Both the position numbers and the translations under genes were made by a program. From contig NC_068933.1 of assembly GCF_023091745.1 (NCBI RefSeq), positions 23,316,001 through 23,380,000 on the forward strand: a stretch of 64,000 nt of DNA. Direction: 5' to 3'. Under the pieces are notes generated by a model, which saw only the letters and a list, made by a program, of their open reading frames with translations, was not told where the DNA came from and did not search any database. Below are positions 23,032-33,652 of this stretch, piece by piece (position 1 is the first letter of the stretch; each line of letters starts with the position of its first letter). Origin of the DNA: Budorcas taxicolor (Eukaryota > Chordata > Mammalia > Artiodactyla > Bovidae).

Positions 23032-23695
23032 CGATCTGTACATACCTCAGGCATGGATTTTTGCTGTTTCTTTTCATTTTTGGCATGTGTATTTTATGGG
23101 CACACTTTTGGGAGAATATGACTGGTGTATTCCCTAGATTTTTGAATGATCTCTGACAGTGAGAGAACAGGGGGGCAATGTAAAACCAGGGCAGCCTGGG
23201 ACCAGGTGGGCCTGTCTTCCCCAGAGACTTCTGTACCATGAGTGGCAGGTTGGTGACATCCTTCCAGTGGCAGTCAGTGCATTACTCTTAGAATATTCTG
23301 CTAGTAAAGGCCACACTTGTGGGCTGAAAAAAGTAGTATGGCTTCTAGAGATCTACTTCATGTTGTAAGAAGCTGGCTTCATTTCAGTAGAGCAAAGTAC
23401 TGTTTTCAGTGAGTACAACCCTAATGGTTTGTCATTCATAAGTGGAAGAAACTGGAATGAGTCATCCAAAAGAGGAAAGCAACAGTTTGAAGGTTAAACT
23501 AGATAAAAGAATCTCATGTACCACTGTAAGTACACTTGAAATTAAATAATTCAGTTGAAATATATTTTTAAAAATTAGATTAAATGAATTACATGGATCT
23601 TTCTACAAAGAATGGATGTTGAGTTGTGAGAGTGTCCTCAACCAGGTAGCGTTATTCTCATGGTGAAGAGCGACCCTGTGATGGGGTTGCCTTAC

Positions 23696-23869
23696 CGCCA
23701 ATGGAGATGATGGCATCGAAGCCCTGATCCCTGAAGGGGAGGTTAAGGTTGTCACACACCGTGACTTCACAGCCTCTGCTCCGGGCAATCTCGACCAATG
23801 GTGCACAGTAGTCACAGCCCAGGGTATGTACCTGACTGTTCACTTTCAGATACTTTCCAGTCCCACAAC
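23696..23869 (-). CDS. TRMT9B: TRMT9B second coding exon, SAM-binding core (residues 52-110)
   Basis: This 174-nt exon holds the cofactor-binding half of the Rossmann fold. The acceptor is a pyrimidine tract ending TTACAG at 23875-23870. The exon begins GT TGT GGG, completing motif I DIGCGTGKYL (residues 50-59). CDYCAPLVEIARSRGCEV follows, giving the acidic/adenine-contact region around D71. CDNLNLPFRDQGFDAIISIG (residues 90-109) is the motif II-IV region, with D91 and D103. It ends ATT GGC G before a GTAAG donor at 23695-23691 (phase 1). Both flanking introns are phase 1 and the length is divisible by three, so skipping would keep the frame and remove all SAM motifs. A BovA SINE lies about 70 bp upstream of the acceptor, at 23940-24075. 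The glycine-rich motif looks intact, so nothing here suggests a dead cofactor site. Whether TRMT9B itself methylates tRNA is not settled in the literature as I know it. Confidence 0.95.
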
Positions 23870-23928
23870 CTGTAAGAGGAAAATCTGTGTTACACGCTAT
23901 CCTTAGTGGAAAATGCAAGGCTACCAGT

Positions 23929-24086
23929 TACTTTGTCTTGCTGCTGCTGCTGCTGCTAAGTCGCTTCAGTCGTGTTCAACTCTGTGGGACCCCACGGACC
24001 GTGGCCCACCAGGCTCCTCCACCCATGGGATTTTCCAGGCAAGAGTGCTGGAGTGGGGTGCCATTGCCTTCTCCATACTTTGTCTT
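23929..24086 (-). mobile_element. BovA SINE next to TRMT9B exon, 11-bp TSD
   Basis: The antisense monomer at 23940-24075 starts with (GCT)n and is flanked by TACTTTGTCTT at 23929-23939 and 24076-24086. On the gene strand it is in sense orientation, about 70 nt before the acceptor at 23870. Confidence 0.93.
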
Positions 24087-24107
24087 AGGGAATAGCAATA
24101 ACTTGAT

Positions 24108-24541
24108 ACAGGCCAACCTTGGCGATATTGCGGGTTCCATTCCCGACCATGGCATTAAAGCAGTGTTGCAATAAAGTGAGTCACGTGACATTTTTTTGGC
24201 CTCTTAGTGCATTTAAAAATGGTGTTTACACTGTAGTCTTTTCAGCATGCAGCAGCATTAAGTCTACAAAAACCATGTACATACCTCATTTTTTAAATAG
24301 GGTATTGCTGAAAAATGTTCACCATCATCTGAGCCTTCAGCAAGGTGTAAGTGTTTCTTCTGGTGGAGGGTTTGAAATACAGGGAGAATCACCAAAATGT
24401 GACAGAGAGACACAAAGTGAGAAAATGCTCTTGGAAAAATGGCGCCAGTAGAGTTGCTCAAGGCCAGGTTGCCACAAACCTTCAGTTGGTGCAAAACACA
24501 ACACGGTATCTGGGAAGTGCAATAAAATGAGGTCTCACCAA
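24108..24541. mobile_element. Tigger1-type MITE
   Basis: TTGGCGATATTGCGGGTTCC, CATCATCTGAGCCTTCAGCA, AAAATGGCGCCAGTAGAG and CAATAAAATGAGGTCTC follow the Tigger1 end order. Same orientation as the copies at 596 and 17142. Confidence 0.7.
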
Positions 24542-24668
24542 CCAAGACAGAACCCCCAGCATGGATTGCAGGCACGCAAATGAAGAGCCTTCAGAGAGCA
24601 TGGATGTGTTCATACATAGAGAAAAGGAGATGGAAATAGGAAAAGGAAATATTATTTATTGACTATTT

Positions 24669-25109
24669 AATAAGGTCATGTGAGAGTTGGACTGTGAAGA
24701 AAGCTGAGCACCAAAGAATTGATGCTTTTAAACTGTGGTGTTAGAGAAGACTCTTGAGAGTCCCCTGGACTGCAAGGAGATCCAACTAGTCCATTCTGAA
24801 GGAAGTCAGCCCTGTGATTTCTTTGGAAGGACTGATGCTAAAGCTGAAACTCCAGTACTTTGGCCACCTCATGCGAAGAGTTGACTCATTGGAAAAGACT
24901 CTGATGCTGGGAGGGATTGGGGGCAGGAGGAGAAGGGGACGACAGAGGATCACATGGCTGGATGGCATCACTGACTTAATGAATGTGGATTTGAGTGAAC
25001 TCCGGGAGTTGGTGATGGACAGGGAGGCCTGGCGTGCTGCGATTCATGGGGTCGCAAAGAGTCGGACACGACTGAGCAACTGAACTGAACTGACTGAATA
25101 AGGTCATGT
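24669..25109 (+). mobile_element. BovB LINE 3' end with 13-bp TSD
   Basis: The insert, about 24682-25096, runs from GAGAGTTGGACTGTGAAGAA to CTGAACTGAACTGACTG. It is flanked by AATAAGGTCATGT at 24669-24681 and 25097-25109. Confidence 0.93.
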
Positions 25110-25132
25110 CCATAGGGGTTTCTTAACATGAT

Positions 25133-25662
25133 AGCACAAGCAAGAAATGTCAGCTGGCCCCCAGCAGATAGTAATAGTTCCTAGTATTATTATTTAATAA
25201 TAATAATATGACAATATTATTATAATAAAATTTAATAATTTCATAATAAATATAATAGCATCTTATATTTATAATATATTATAATTATAACAAAATATTA
25301 TAATAATATACATTATTAATAGTATTATTAATAGTAGTGATATTATTGTTAATCTTAACTATTATTAATAATAATAGTTCCCTAGTACAAGTTCCCTAGC
25401 ACAAGCAAGAAATATCAGGTGGCCCCCAGCAGATAGTAATAGTTCCTAGTATTATTATTTAATAATAATAATATAATAATATTTTATTATTATAATAATT
25501 TTATCATGAATATAATATAATTTTATATTATATTATAATAATAAATATAATTATAATAAATTTTAATAATATATATCATTAATACTATTATTAATAATAG
25601 TAGTGCTATTATTGCTGTTCCTAACTATTATTAATAATAACAGTTCCCTAGTATTCTAGTGA
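25133..25662. repeat. AT-rich tandem duplication (period about 265 bp)
   Basis: AGCACAAGCAAGAAAT begins both copies, at 25133 and 25398, followed by CAG(C/G)TGGCCCCCAGCAGATAG and then about 200 nt of ATT/AAT/TTA-rich sequence. The AT parts differ by small indels; the unique parts are nearly identical. Confidence 0.9.
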
Positions 25663-25904
25663 TAGGGTCCAGTCTCTTTATAAGTTACTTTCACATACAT
25701 ATTTCTCTAGATTTATGTGTTCTGGGCATTTAGTCTTGTGTTATCAAAACTTCTTACAACTTGCCGCTAAGTAACAACTTTTCAATTTCTATAACAACTT
25801 ATAAAATAAGTTATACAATGGAACGGGCCTTTCAGAAACTTAAAATTTGAATGAAAAAAGGGTTTCAGTATCTTTTTATGCAGTCTGTTGTCAGTGCTAG
25901 CTCT

Positions 25905-26196
25905 TGTAAGTTTATTTTTAAAAAACTTCTTTATTTGTCCACTTATGGCTGTGCTGGCTCTCTGTCACCGAGTGCAGGCTTTCTCCGCTTGCGGAGAGTG
26001 GGGGCAGTCTTCGTTGCCGTGCGCTGGCCTCTCACCGTGCTGGCCTCTCTCGTTGCAGCTCCTGGGCTCTAGAGCAGCGGCTCAGCGCTGATGACTTGCC
26101 CTGCGGCCTGTCGGGTCCTCCTGGACCAAGGATCAAACCTGCGTCCCCTGTGCTTGCAGGCGGATTCTCAACCACCGGACCACCAGGGAAGTCCTC
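25905..26196 (-). mobile_element. CHR-2-type SINE (antisense)
   Basis: CTTCTTTATTTGTCCACTTA, TGGGCTCTAGAGCAGCGGCT, ending ACCACCGGACCACCAGGGAA. Confidence 0.85.
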
Positions 26197-27111
26197 TAAC
26201 AAAGAACGATTTTTTCTTAAATAGACCAGTTTTGACATTTGCTTTCCAGTGGCAGAGACCCAGATAATTCAAGGTTCACATAGTGCCTAGATTTAGATCA
26301 GTCAGATTTCCCTGATATTATGCTGAAGAAGCTAGTGACATAAAGAAACGGTCACCTTGAAACAAAACATTCCATGGTCTAGTGTCTAGTATTCTGTTCT
26401 AGCGCAGACATATCATCTATTTCTTTTTTCAGAAATATTTAAAGATCTCAGTAGAGCTTATATCCCTGCCTACTGGCATTAGCTGTATATTTTTTTGCCT
26501 GAAAGATAGCTACCACTATTCAAAGATGATTCAGTTGCTGCTTTTGAAATACATCACAACACTCTTCGATGATAACTCCTTAATAGGAGCTAATCAAAAT
26601 TATATGAGACACTAAAAACATAATTAAGATTTGCCAATGCCAGCTGAGACAGTGGAGAGCTTGTGAATAGAAAATAAGATTTCCAGCTTTATTATTTCAG
26701 TCTAAATGACTGACGTCTTAGAAATATTTTAGATCTCATAGCCATACTCCCTAAGAATGCTTTTGAGAAAAAGGATCCAATGTGTGAGAGCAATCATGGG
26801 GAAAATATAATCCATAAAGTATTTTAAAATTGAAATCCCAAACATTTCAAAGATGATGCTCATATTTTAAGAAAAATAACCTTGTAAATTTTTCTGCTAT
26901 TTTGAACTGGCTCAGGGGATACATTTAGAAAAATAAAAGGGGAAATTACTTCCAAGATACTAATAAAAACAGGTTCATGAGATATTAGAGCTAGAGGGAT
27001 GTGTTCAGAGAGCATCTGGTAGCAATGAGGAAGCTGAGGTCCTCTTAGATCTTATAGTCTCCTGAAGGGTTTCCAGTGCCCCTGATGCCCTTGATCCATC
27101 CCATATTCATT

Positions 27112-27227
27112 TCTTGGTGTGTGTTGGGGGGATGCTGTGCTGTTCTGCTTGCAGGGATCTTAGTTCCCTGACCAGAATTGAACCCTGAGCACCGAGTCCT
27201 AACCCCTGGACCACCAGGGAATTCCCT
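27112..27227 (-). mobile_element. CHR-1-type SINE fragment (antisense)
   Basis: GGGATCTTAGTTCCCTGACC to CTGGACCACCAGGGAATTCC. Confidence 0.85.
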
Positions 27228-27254
27228 CATGTTCATTTCTAACAGCATTCTTTT

Positions 27255-27480
27255 TTCTTTTTTGGTTCTGAATACCTATTGAATTGCTTTATAATGTTGT
27301 GTTAGTTTCTGCTGTACAACGAAGTGAGTCAGCTATAAGTATACACATATCCCCTCCTTCTTGGACCTCCCTCCAACCCCCAGCCTCTCGGTCATCACAG
27401 AGCACCGAGCTGAGCTCCCTCAGCTATCCAGCAGCTTCCCACTAGCTCTCTATTTTACACATCATAGCGTATGTAGGTCT
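27255..27480 (-). mobile_element. L1 3' end fragment (antisense)
   Basis: TTATAATGTTGTGTTAGTTT, CTGCTGTACAACGAAGTGAG, ATCCCCTCCTTCTTGGACC. Confidence 0.75.
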
Positions 27481-28574
27481 ATGCTGCCCTCCCAGTTCGT
27501 CCAACATGGCATTCATTTTTGAAGATAGTAATGGGACTCCTGAATACAGGGCAATTATCTGTTTCCTGAGTGCAGAACTGGAGGTGCTAGAGAGGGGAGA
27601 TTTTATCCTAATGAGGAAATGAAGAATACTGCCAAGCCTAGTCACCCCATTATCTTAAGCAAGAAGTAAATCAGAACACTTTTGATTCGGCAGCTCCCAT
27701 ACACAGCAGTCATGCTCCTTTACAAAATCTCATTAAATGATAACCTCCTGTAGTACTGCAGAGCGACAATAGCAGGTGTCTGCGTGCTTCTGTCCCCCTC
27801 TATTCCGTATTCTGCACCACAGTAGAGCTAAGGAAGAAAACAGATAATTACCTCAGTTCAGCAAGATGTTTTGGCCCATGGTGAGTAAGTACTTGCTAGA
27901 AATAATTAATCTGAATGTTCCCTCCGAAGTTTGCAGAAAGAGCTACATTTTTAAAATTGAAGTGTTTTTTTTTTTTTTCTTTTCTTTTTGGCTAAGACCT
28001 TATCTGAAAGAGAATTCTCTTTTCCTTTGGGAAAAGGAAGAATACAGCCTATTTATTTCTCCTAAACCTTTTGAAGTCAGAGATGAGGGAACATGTTTTG
28101 TTCTGTAGGCATGGTGCCTGCCCCTTAGTAGGAGCTCTAAATTTTTATTGACTCAGAGAAGAAATGGTAATTAGAGAATGACTTAGCAAAATAAGTCTGA
28201 CCTCAGAATATGGGGAAAATAATTGAGAGTTAAAAGGCAAAAAGGAACTTTGATTATTGAAAAATTAGTTTTAGTTACGTGTACAAAAATAAAAATCTCA
28301 ATACTGTTAGGATAGTTGTCTCTGATGTCAGGTAAAAAGGTCACCTTGCACAGAAAGGAATACAGATCTAGTCTTTATTTTGCTTCTAAACTAATCAAAG
28401 TAAAGATTTTAAGCTGAAGAACACCCACCATGTACCATGTTCTTTTTAAATATTATAGTCTATTTGTATTCATAATTTATCAGTTTAAGACTTTGTTGAG
28501 TTGAGAGAAATGTGAGTTTTATATATAAGGATAATGTTATGCTGAAAGGGATTGGCTAGCCAAATATGGTTCTG

Positions 28575-28850
28575 TTTTATTTATTTTTTGTCAGAATACA
28601 GATGATTTACAATGTTGTGTTAGTTTCAGGTGTACAGCAAAGTGAATCAGCTATACGTACACATATATCCCCTCTTCTTTTCAGGTTCTGTTCCCTCATC
28701 AGTGATGACCGATTGTTGAGTAGAGCTCCCTGTGCTCTTCTCAGCAGGTTCTCATTAGTTTCCTACTTTGCATACAGTAGTGTGTATATGTCAGTCCCAC
28801 TCTCCCAGCTTATCCCTGGCATGTACCCTCTTCTAATGGCCTTAAGTTAG
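28575..28850 (-). mobile_element. L1 3' end fragment (antisense)
   Basis: ATTTACAATGTTGTGTTAGT, GTACAGCAAAGTGAATCAGC, ATATATCCCCTCTTC. The 94-codon ORF across it is a repeat shadow. Confidence 0.75.
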
Positions 28851-29184
28851 TAGCCCATTTCAGGAAAAGATTGCCTTCATTGTACAAGCTACAGTATTTC
28901 CTGAGGGTACTTTCATTCTGCTGTCTTTGAATCTTCAGTGCTCTTTATATTTAAACACAGTTGCTCTCCCTTCATTCCTGATCCCTCCCTGAAGACATAG
29001 TTCAGGAATCGTCATCGCACACCTCAGCAGATCAGCTTCGCTGGGGAACAGGGTGATGTGCTTAATAAAATTTAGCCAATAAACAGTTGCACCACTAAAA
29101 CAGCATAGCATAGCATCCCCGTGTGGGCAACTGGAGCCCAGTTACCTTGCATGTTTGTTACCTATGCAAAGTTTTATTAATCAT

Positions 29185-29301
29185 CAGTACTGGAGTGGGT
29201 AGCCTATCCCTTCTCTAGGGGATCTTTCCGATCCCGGAATCAAACCGGGGTCGCCTGCATTGCAGGTGGATTTTTTACCAACTGAGCTGTGAGGGAAGCC
29301 C
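29185..29301 (-). mobile_element. Bov-tA SINE fragment (antisense)
   Basis: CAGTACTGGAGTGGGTAGCC to CTGTGAGGGAAGCCC; tRNA-like half plus part of BovA. Confidence 0.85.
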
Positions 29302-29430
29302 AAATCATTAATTACAAATTGCTAATCTAAATACCAGTCAAATTAGCCAACATAGACTTGATTTTTTTAACTAAGTGGAAAACCGAGAAAGAAAAAGTAT
29401 TTCCTTCGGAGGATAGTTCTCTTGTTCTGT

Positions 29431-29631
29431 GGGCTTCCCTGGTGGCTCAGTGGTAAAGAATCTGCCGGCAGTGTGAGAGACACAAGCTCAGTCCCTGGGT
29501 TGGGAAGATGCCCTGGAGTAGGACATGGCAGCCCACTCCAGTGTTCTTGATTGGAGAATCCCATGGACAGAGGCGCCTGGAGGGCAACAGTCCATTGGGT
29601 CACAAAGAGCCGGACACAACGGAGTGACTAA
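29431..29631 (+). mobile_element. Bov-tA SINE (sense)
   Basis: GGGCTTCCCTGGTGGCTCAG through CCGGACACAACGGAGTGACT. A short repeat, TTGTTCT, flanks it. Confidence 0.9.
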
Positions 29632-29818
29632 CAGTGTTGTTCTCCTTCCTTTCCTCTACTAATCCCTTTGGATTCTTTCCTTTTTACTGATTTTTCTTAA
29701 TTTCAATTTTATTTTTAAACTTATCTTTCATTGCATAATTAATCCTACTATTTATTGAGTAGTAAAAACCTATAAATAACATAAAAATCAAAAGATGCAG
29801 ATGAATAAAATAACATTT

Positions 29819-30029
29819 GGATTTCCAAGCGCAGTGGTATAGAATCTGCTAGCCAGTGCAGGAGACACAAGAGACGTAGTTTTGATCCTTGGGTTGGGAA
29901 GACCCCCTGGAGAAGGAAATACCTGCTCCAGTATTCTTGCCTGGAAGATTCCATGGACAGAGGAGTCTGGTGGGCTACTGTCCATGGGGGTCACAAAGAG
30001 TGGGACAGGACTGAGCTACTGAGCACACA
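29819..30029 (+). mobile_element. Bov-tA SINE (sense)
   Basis: GGATTTCCAAGCGCAGTGGT through GTGGGACAGGACTGAGCTAC. Diverged. Confidence 0.85.
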
Positions 30030-30191
30030 AAATTTACTAAATGGATTTGCACAGGGATACTTAAAGAATGTTATTTGTGCTGTAATTCGTAGTAGCAAAA
30101 TGTAGCAAACAACATACATAGCTGTTGGTGTGGTGTTATTAGCATAGAAAGCTATGCAGCTTTTCATACTCAATAGCTATAGAACAAACAC

Positions 30192-30385
30192 TATGCTGTG
30201 CTGTGCTGAGTTGCGTCCGACCCTTTGCAACCCTTTGGACTGTACTCTGCAAGGCTCCTCTGTCCGCAGGATTCTCCAGGCAAGAATACTGGAGTGGATT
30301 GCTATTCCCTTTTCCTGGGGACCTTCCTGACTCAGGGATCAAACCCATATCTCCTATGTCTCCTGCATTCCAGGGGGATTCTTTT
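30192..30385 (-). mobile_element. Bov-tA SINE (antisense)
   Basis: TGCTGTGCTGTGCTGAGTTG start, BovA and tRNA-like halves, ending CATTCCAGGGGGATTC. Confidence 0.88.
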
Positions 30386-30903
30386 GATCTCAATATACAA
30401 AGAGACAAAAGCTAGCTGTATTGTGTATAACATACTAATTTGTGTAATTGAAAAAGGTAAGGCTACCCGGGCACATACTTACATGCACAGATATGCTTAT
30501 ATTTATGTGAAGTATCTCAAGAGTAAACAAGAAGCTAAGAGCATAGTGCCTCTGATGTGGGTTACTTGGTGCTGGGAACTGGCATGGGAAGATAATTCTC
30601 ACTATACATTTTTATGTACCTTTGTTACTAAGCCATTTAAATGGATTACCTATCAAAAAAATTTAAGCAATTTGTATTCCCCTAATATTCAGACTGTTTA
30701 CTCATATGGTTTCATCATATTGGTCTTTTATACTGACTCTGAAGAAAGTTCTGTTGATTAAGAAAATTACTTTTTTTTTTCTATCAGGTATGTTGCACTT
30801 AGTTTTACCTAGTTTGATTTTGGTTTTTTATTTCCCTTATATTTATTCTAGATTTCTGCCTTGTAGAACCTTTTAAATTTTATGCAGTCAAAAATACTAA
30901 ATG

Positions 30904-31174
30904 CAGTCAATCTTCCTTACTCACAGATCAGTATTTGCATGCGCATCTATTTGCTGACGTTTATTTGTAATGCCAGAGCCTGTACTGAGAGTGCACAAGT
31001 GTCTTTAAACAGAAACACACGTGAAATAAGATTAGGTGTTGACCAGTTTTGTGACCACAGGCTCATAGGAACTTAATCCTGTATTTCCCCTTGGGGTGCC
31101 AATTCAGTGTTCACTAATTCTGGGTTCACAGGAGCTTTATAGAATCTGACTTCTGTAAATGATGACAATCAATT
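30904..31174. mobile_element. Tigger-like MITE, relative of 20402-20834
   Basis: It shares GTGACCA(G/C)AGGCTCA, CTTAATCCTGTATTTCCCC and AATTCAGTGTTCAC with the other copy. Termini are CAGTCAATCTTCCTTACTCA and GATGACAATCAATTG. Confidence 0.6.
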
Positions 31175-31340
31175 GTATTTTCTTTTATGGTTTCTGACTT
31201 GTTTTGTGTCATGCATGGAGATTCCTTTGGCTTTTGAAAATATTTTTAAAAATAACATAGTCGTCCTCTAGCACTTTAATCACTTTATTTTCTTATATTT
31301 AAATCTTTGCTCCATTTGGAATTTTTGATGTAAGATATAA

Positions 31341-31545
31341 TCAGGCTTCCCTGGTAGCTCAGACAGTAAAGAATCTGCCAGCAATGTAGGAGATCCAGGT
31401 TCAATCCCTGTGTTGGGAAGATCCCCCAGAGAAGGAATGGCTGCCCACTTCAGTACTCTTGCCTACCGAATTCCATGGACAAAAGAGCCTGGTGGGCTGC
31501 GGTCCATGGGATCGCGGAAAGTCAGACACAACTGAACAACTAACA
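31341..31545 (+). mobile_element. Bov-tA SINE (sense)
   Basis: AGGCTTCCCTGGTAGCTCAG through GTCAGACACAACTGAACAAC. Confidence 0.9.
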
Positions 31546-32159
31546 TGCACCTTTTTTCATGAGAAAGTAGCGTATACATTCTGTTGTCTCCAAACCTTTT
31601 CATCCCAATTGATTTAAGATCCTGGTACTTTGCTTATATTATGAGTGGTAAGAGTTCCAAACCCACCGCATCTTCTGAAACCAGTTTTTTTTTTTTTTTA
31701 AGTTAACACGATAGAGATATTTTTAAAGATTCTCCACTTCTACATGACATGTACCCCTTCTTTGAATTCTACCCTGCTCGCACCATCTTTAACAAGCTGA
31801 AAGCCCTGGGCACATCTATTTCTCTTACCAGCATTTTGACTGAATGTCAAATTAAACAGAACTTGTGACTCCAGACTTACGATTTATACAGGTCCTGTGT
31901 GCATGCAGTTGCTAGAGAGCAGATTTAGGTGGGAATGCTTCCAGTGGAATCATACCTTGTCTTAAAACTTAACCTGAGCTCTCCTGGGCTGTGGCTACCA
32001 CTTCTAGATTCCAAAACATACTAAGTCGAAAACTTCCCAGCAAATCACGGATTATGAAGATATGATCCAATTTGTGTTCTAATAATAAAACCCCTACAGA
32101 ATAGTTAAGGGAAGGAATTCCTGAGATTCTTAAGAGGTGATAGGGCTTCTTGTGAGTGT

Positions 32160-32364
32160 ATGTTAGTCACTCAGTCGTGTCCAACTCTTTGCAACCCTAT
32201 GGACTGTAGCCCTCCAGGCTCCTCTGTCCATGGGATTTCCCAGGCAAGGATACTGGACTGGATAGCCAGTCCCTTCTCCAGGGGGTCTTCCTGACCCAGG
32301 GATCGAACCCAGGTCTCCTGCTTTGCAGGCAGATTCTTAACTGTCTGAGCCACCAGGGATGCCA
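32160..32364 (-). mobile_element. Bov-tA SINE (antisense)
   Basis: AGTCACTCAGTCGTGTCCAA to TGAGCCACCAGGGATGCC. Confidence 0.9.
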
Positions 32365-32778
32365 GATAGAACCTCTTATATATACACAATTCTGGCTCTT
32401 CTGTAGAAGGCGTGGAAGCCCCTCAAGGTGAGCCACCAAAACACTGTCCTCCCACATGTGAAGGAATCTACCTTTAAAATGGTCAGACTCACAAGCGGCC
32501 ATTTCAGTCCAGGCAGATTCAGCCAAGGTCGGGTTGATTTGTGAAAGGATATGCACAAAGGCTCTGAGAAGACTGCTTCTGTCTAAATGCAGATTTGGGG
32601 AACTTTTCTACTTTCTCGTGTGACCTCATGAATTTCTGCTATAAAGTGAATATTCTAGGTGCTGACATGCCAAGGACACAGTTTCAGACTTCCGGTTAGA
32701 ACAGAGATGAAAAATGAATCTGAAAAGGAAAGGCACGGAGTATATACACATCAGACTGCGTGGCCCTGCCCGGGTTAC

Positions 32779-32932
32779 CTATGTCGGCGATGAGACTGCC
32801 TGGCTTCTGCTCCTGGAGGAACTGGCGGACGCGGGGCCAGGCTTTGCTCTGCAGGTCGCTGAAGTAGGGCGCGGTGCTCTCGTACACATCATGCACGTGC
32901 TGCTTCTCCAGCTGGGCGGCTGCATGGTCCAT
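32779..32932 (-). CDS. TRMT9B: TRMT9B first coding exon (residues 1-51 plus first base of codon 52)
   Basis: This exon encodes the N-terminus of TRMT9B, a Trm9/ALKBH8-family SAM-dependent methyltransferase-like protein linked to wobble-uridine tRNA modification. The frame opens at the ATG at 32932-32930, which has A at -3 and G at +4, a strong Kozak context. It reads MDHAAAQLEKQHVHDVYEST and continues through the family segment with YFSDLQSKAWPRVRQFL to LIADI. The open frame extends further upstream, but only to a GTG, so the ATG is preferred. The exon ends ...GAC ATA G, followed by a GTAAC donor at 32778-32774 (phase 1). The split codon plus the next exon makes the motif I glycine. The 5' edge of the exon is uncertain: acceptor-like AGs lie just before the ATG (about 32934) and after a TTTTAG at 33011-33010. 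I recognised the protein by similarity recalled from human TRMT9B; no search was run. Confidence 0.95.
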
Positions 32933-33057
32933 CCTGGGGAGAGTGGGGCCGTGCCAGGGGATGCGGTTCAGAGTGGGCACCGGGAACGGCTGATGGAGAT
33001 GCAGGTTTCCTAAAATGGGAACTTACGACTGCCAAGGTTATGCTGTTTTTATCCTTT

Positions 33058-33185
33058 CTTTATTTTTCCTTTTTTTTTTTTAATTACTTACTTTTTAATT
33101 GAAGGATAACTGCTTGACAGAATTGTGTTGGTTTCTGCCAAACATCAACATGAATCAATCAGAGGTATACATATGCCCCCTCCCT
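33058..33185 (-). mobile_element. L1 3' terminal fragment (antisense)
   Basis: T-rich start, then TTTTTAATTGAAGGATAACT and TTGTGTTGGTTTCTGCCAAA. The L1 tail only. Confidence 0.75.
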
Positions 33186-33652
33186 CTCTTACAAACTGCA
33201 AAGTACATAGCCTTCACCGGAACCTCACCAGCACTGTCGAAAGACTAGCAGAGGCATCGCTGTTAGCTGTACATCTTCAGAAAACAGTCATTTGGGAATG
33301 AGCTAACTGTAATGTGTTTCTGTGCAAGATGAGGCCTTAATTTTGGAAACATATACAAAAGTCTTAGCAGTGGTTCACTTTGGATAAAGCTCTTCTCTTG
33401 GATGCTAAAGAGATTAAAATTTTATAGCATGCATTTTGCAACTCCGGTCCAATCACAAAGTCCGATTGATTCTACCTTTTGAATGTCTTCGGATTCCAAC
33501 CATTTTCTTCATATCCTACTGATTCTGTTTTAGAAAAGACCTCATTTCCTGTTTCAGTTACTTCAACCACCTGTAAATTTTTTTTTTGTCCCTTCAGTCT
33601 CTTTCCTTCAGTTATGCCACAACTGTTTTTCTAAAACCATAAAACTGTGCTG

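Larger units (their letters stand above)
16830..23695 (-). other. TRMT9B: TRMT9B intron between coding exons 2 and 3
   Basis: A phase-1 GT-AG intron of 6866 nt. It contains a SINE fragment, a Tigger1-type MITE, a BovB 3' end, a SINE flanked by 90-bp repeats, CHR-2 and CHR-1 SINEs, a Tigger-like TIR element, a MER-type relic and a BovA SINE. About 20840-22890 is otherwise mostly unassigned AT-rich sequence. Confidence 0.9.
23870..32778 (-). other. TRMT9B: TRMT9B intron between coding exons 1 and 2
   Basis: A phase-1 GT-AG intron of 8909 nt. It carries a BovA SINE close to the acceptor, a Tigger1-type MITE, a BovB end with target-site duplication, the AT-rich 265-bp tandem duplication, CHR SINEs, L1 3' fragments and several Bov-tA copies. 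26197-27111 and 27481-28574 hold nothing I can assign. Confidence 0.9.

Noticed and set aside
23929..24086. CAG/GCT triplet runs as a disease-type repeat expansion
   Set aside because: Short (GCT)n runs are the normal tail of BovA/BOV-A2 SINEs here and at 33664, 52311 and 19000.
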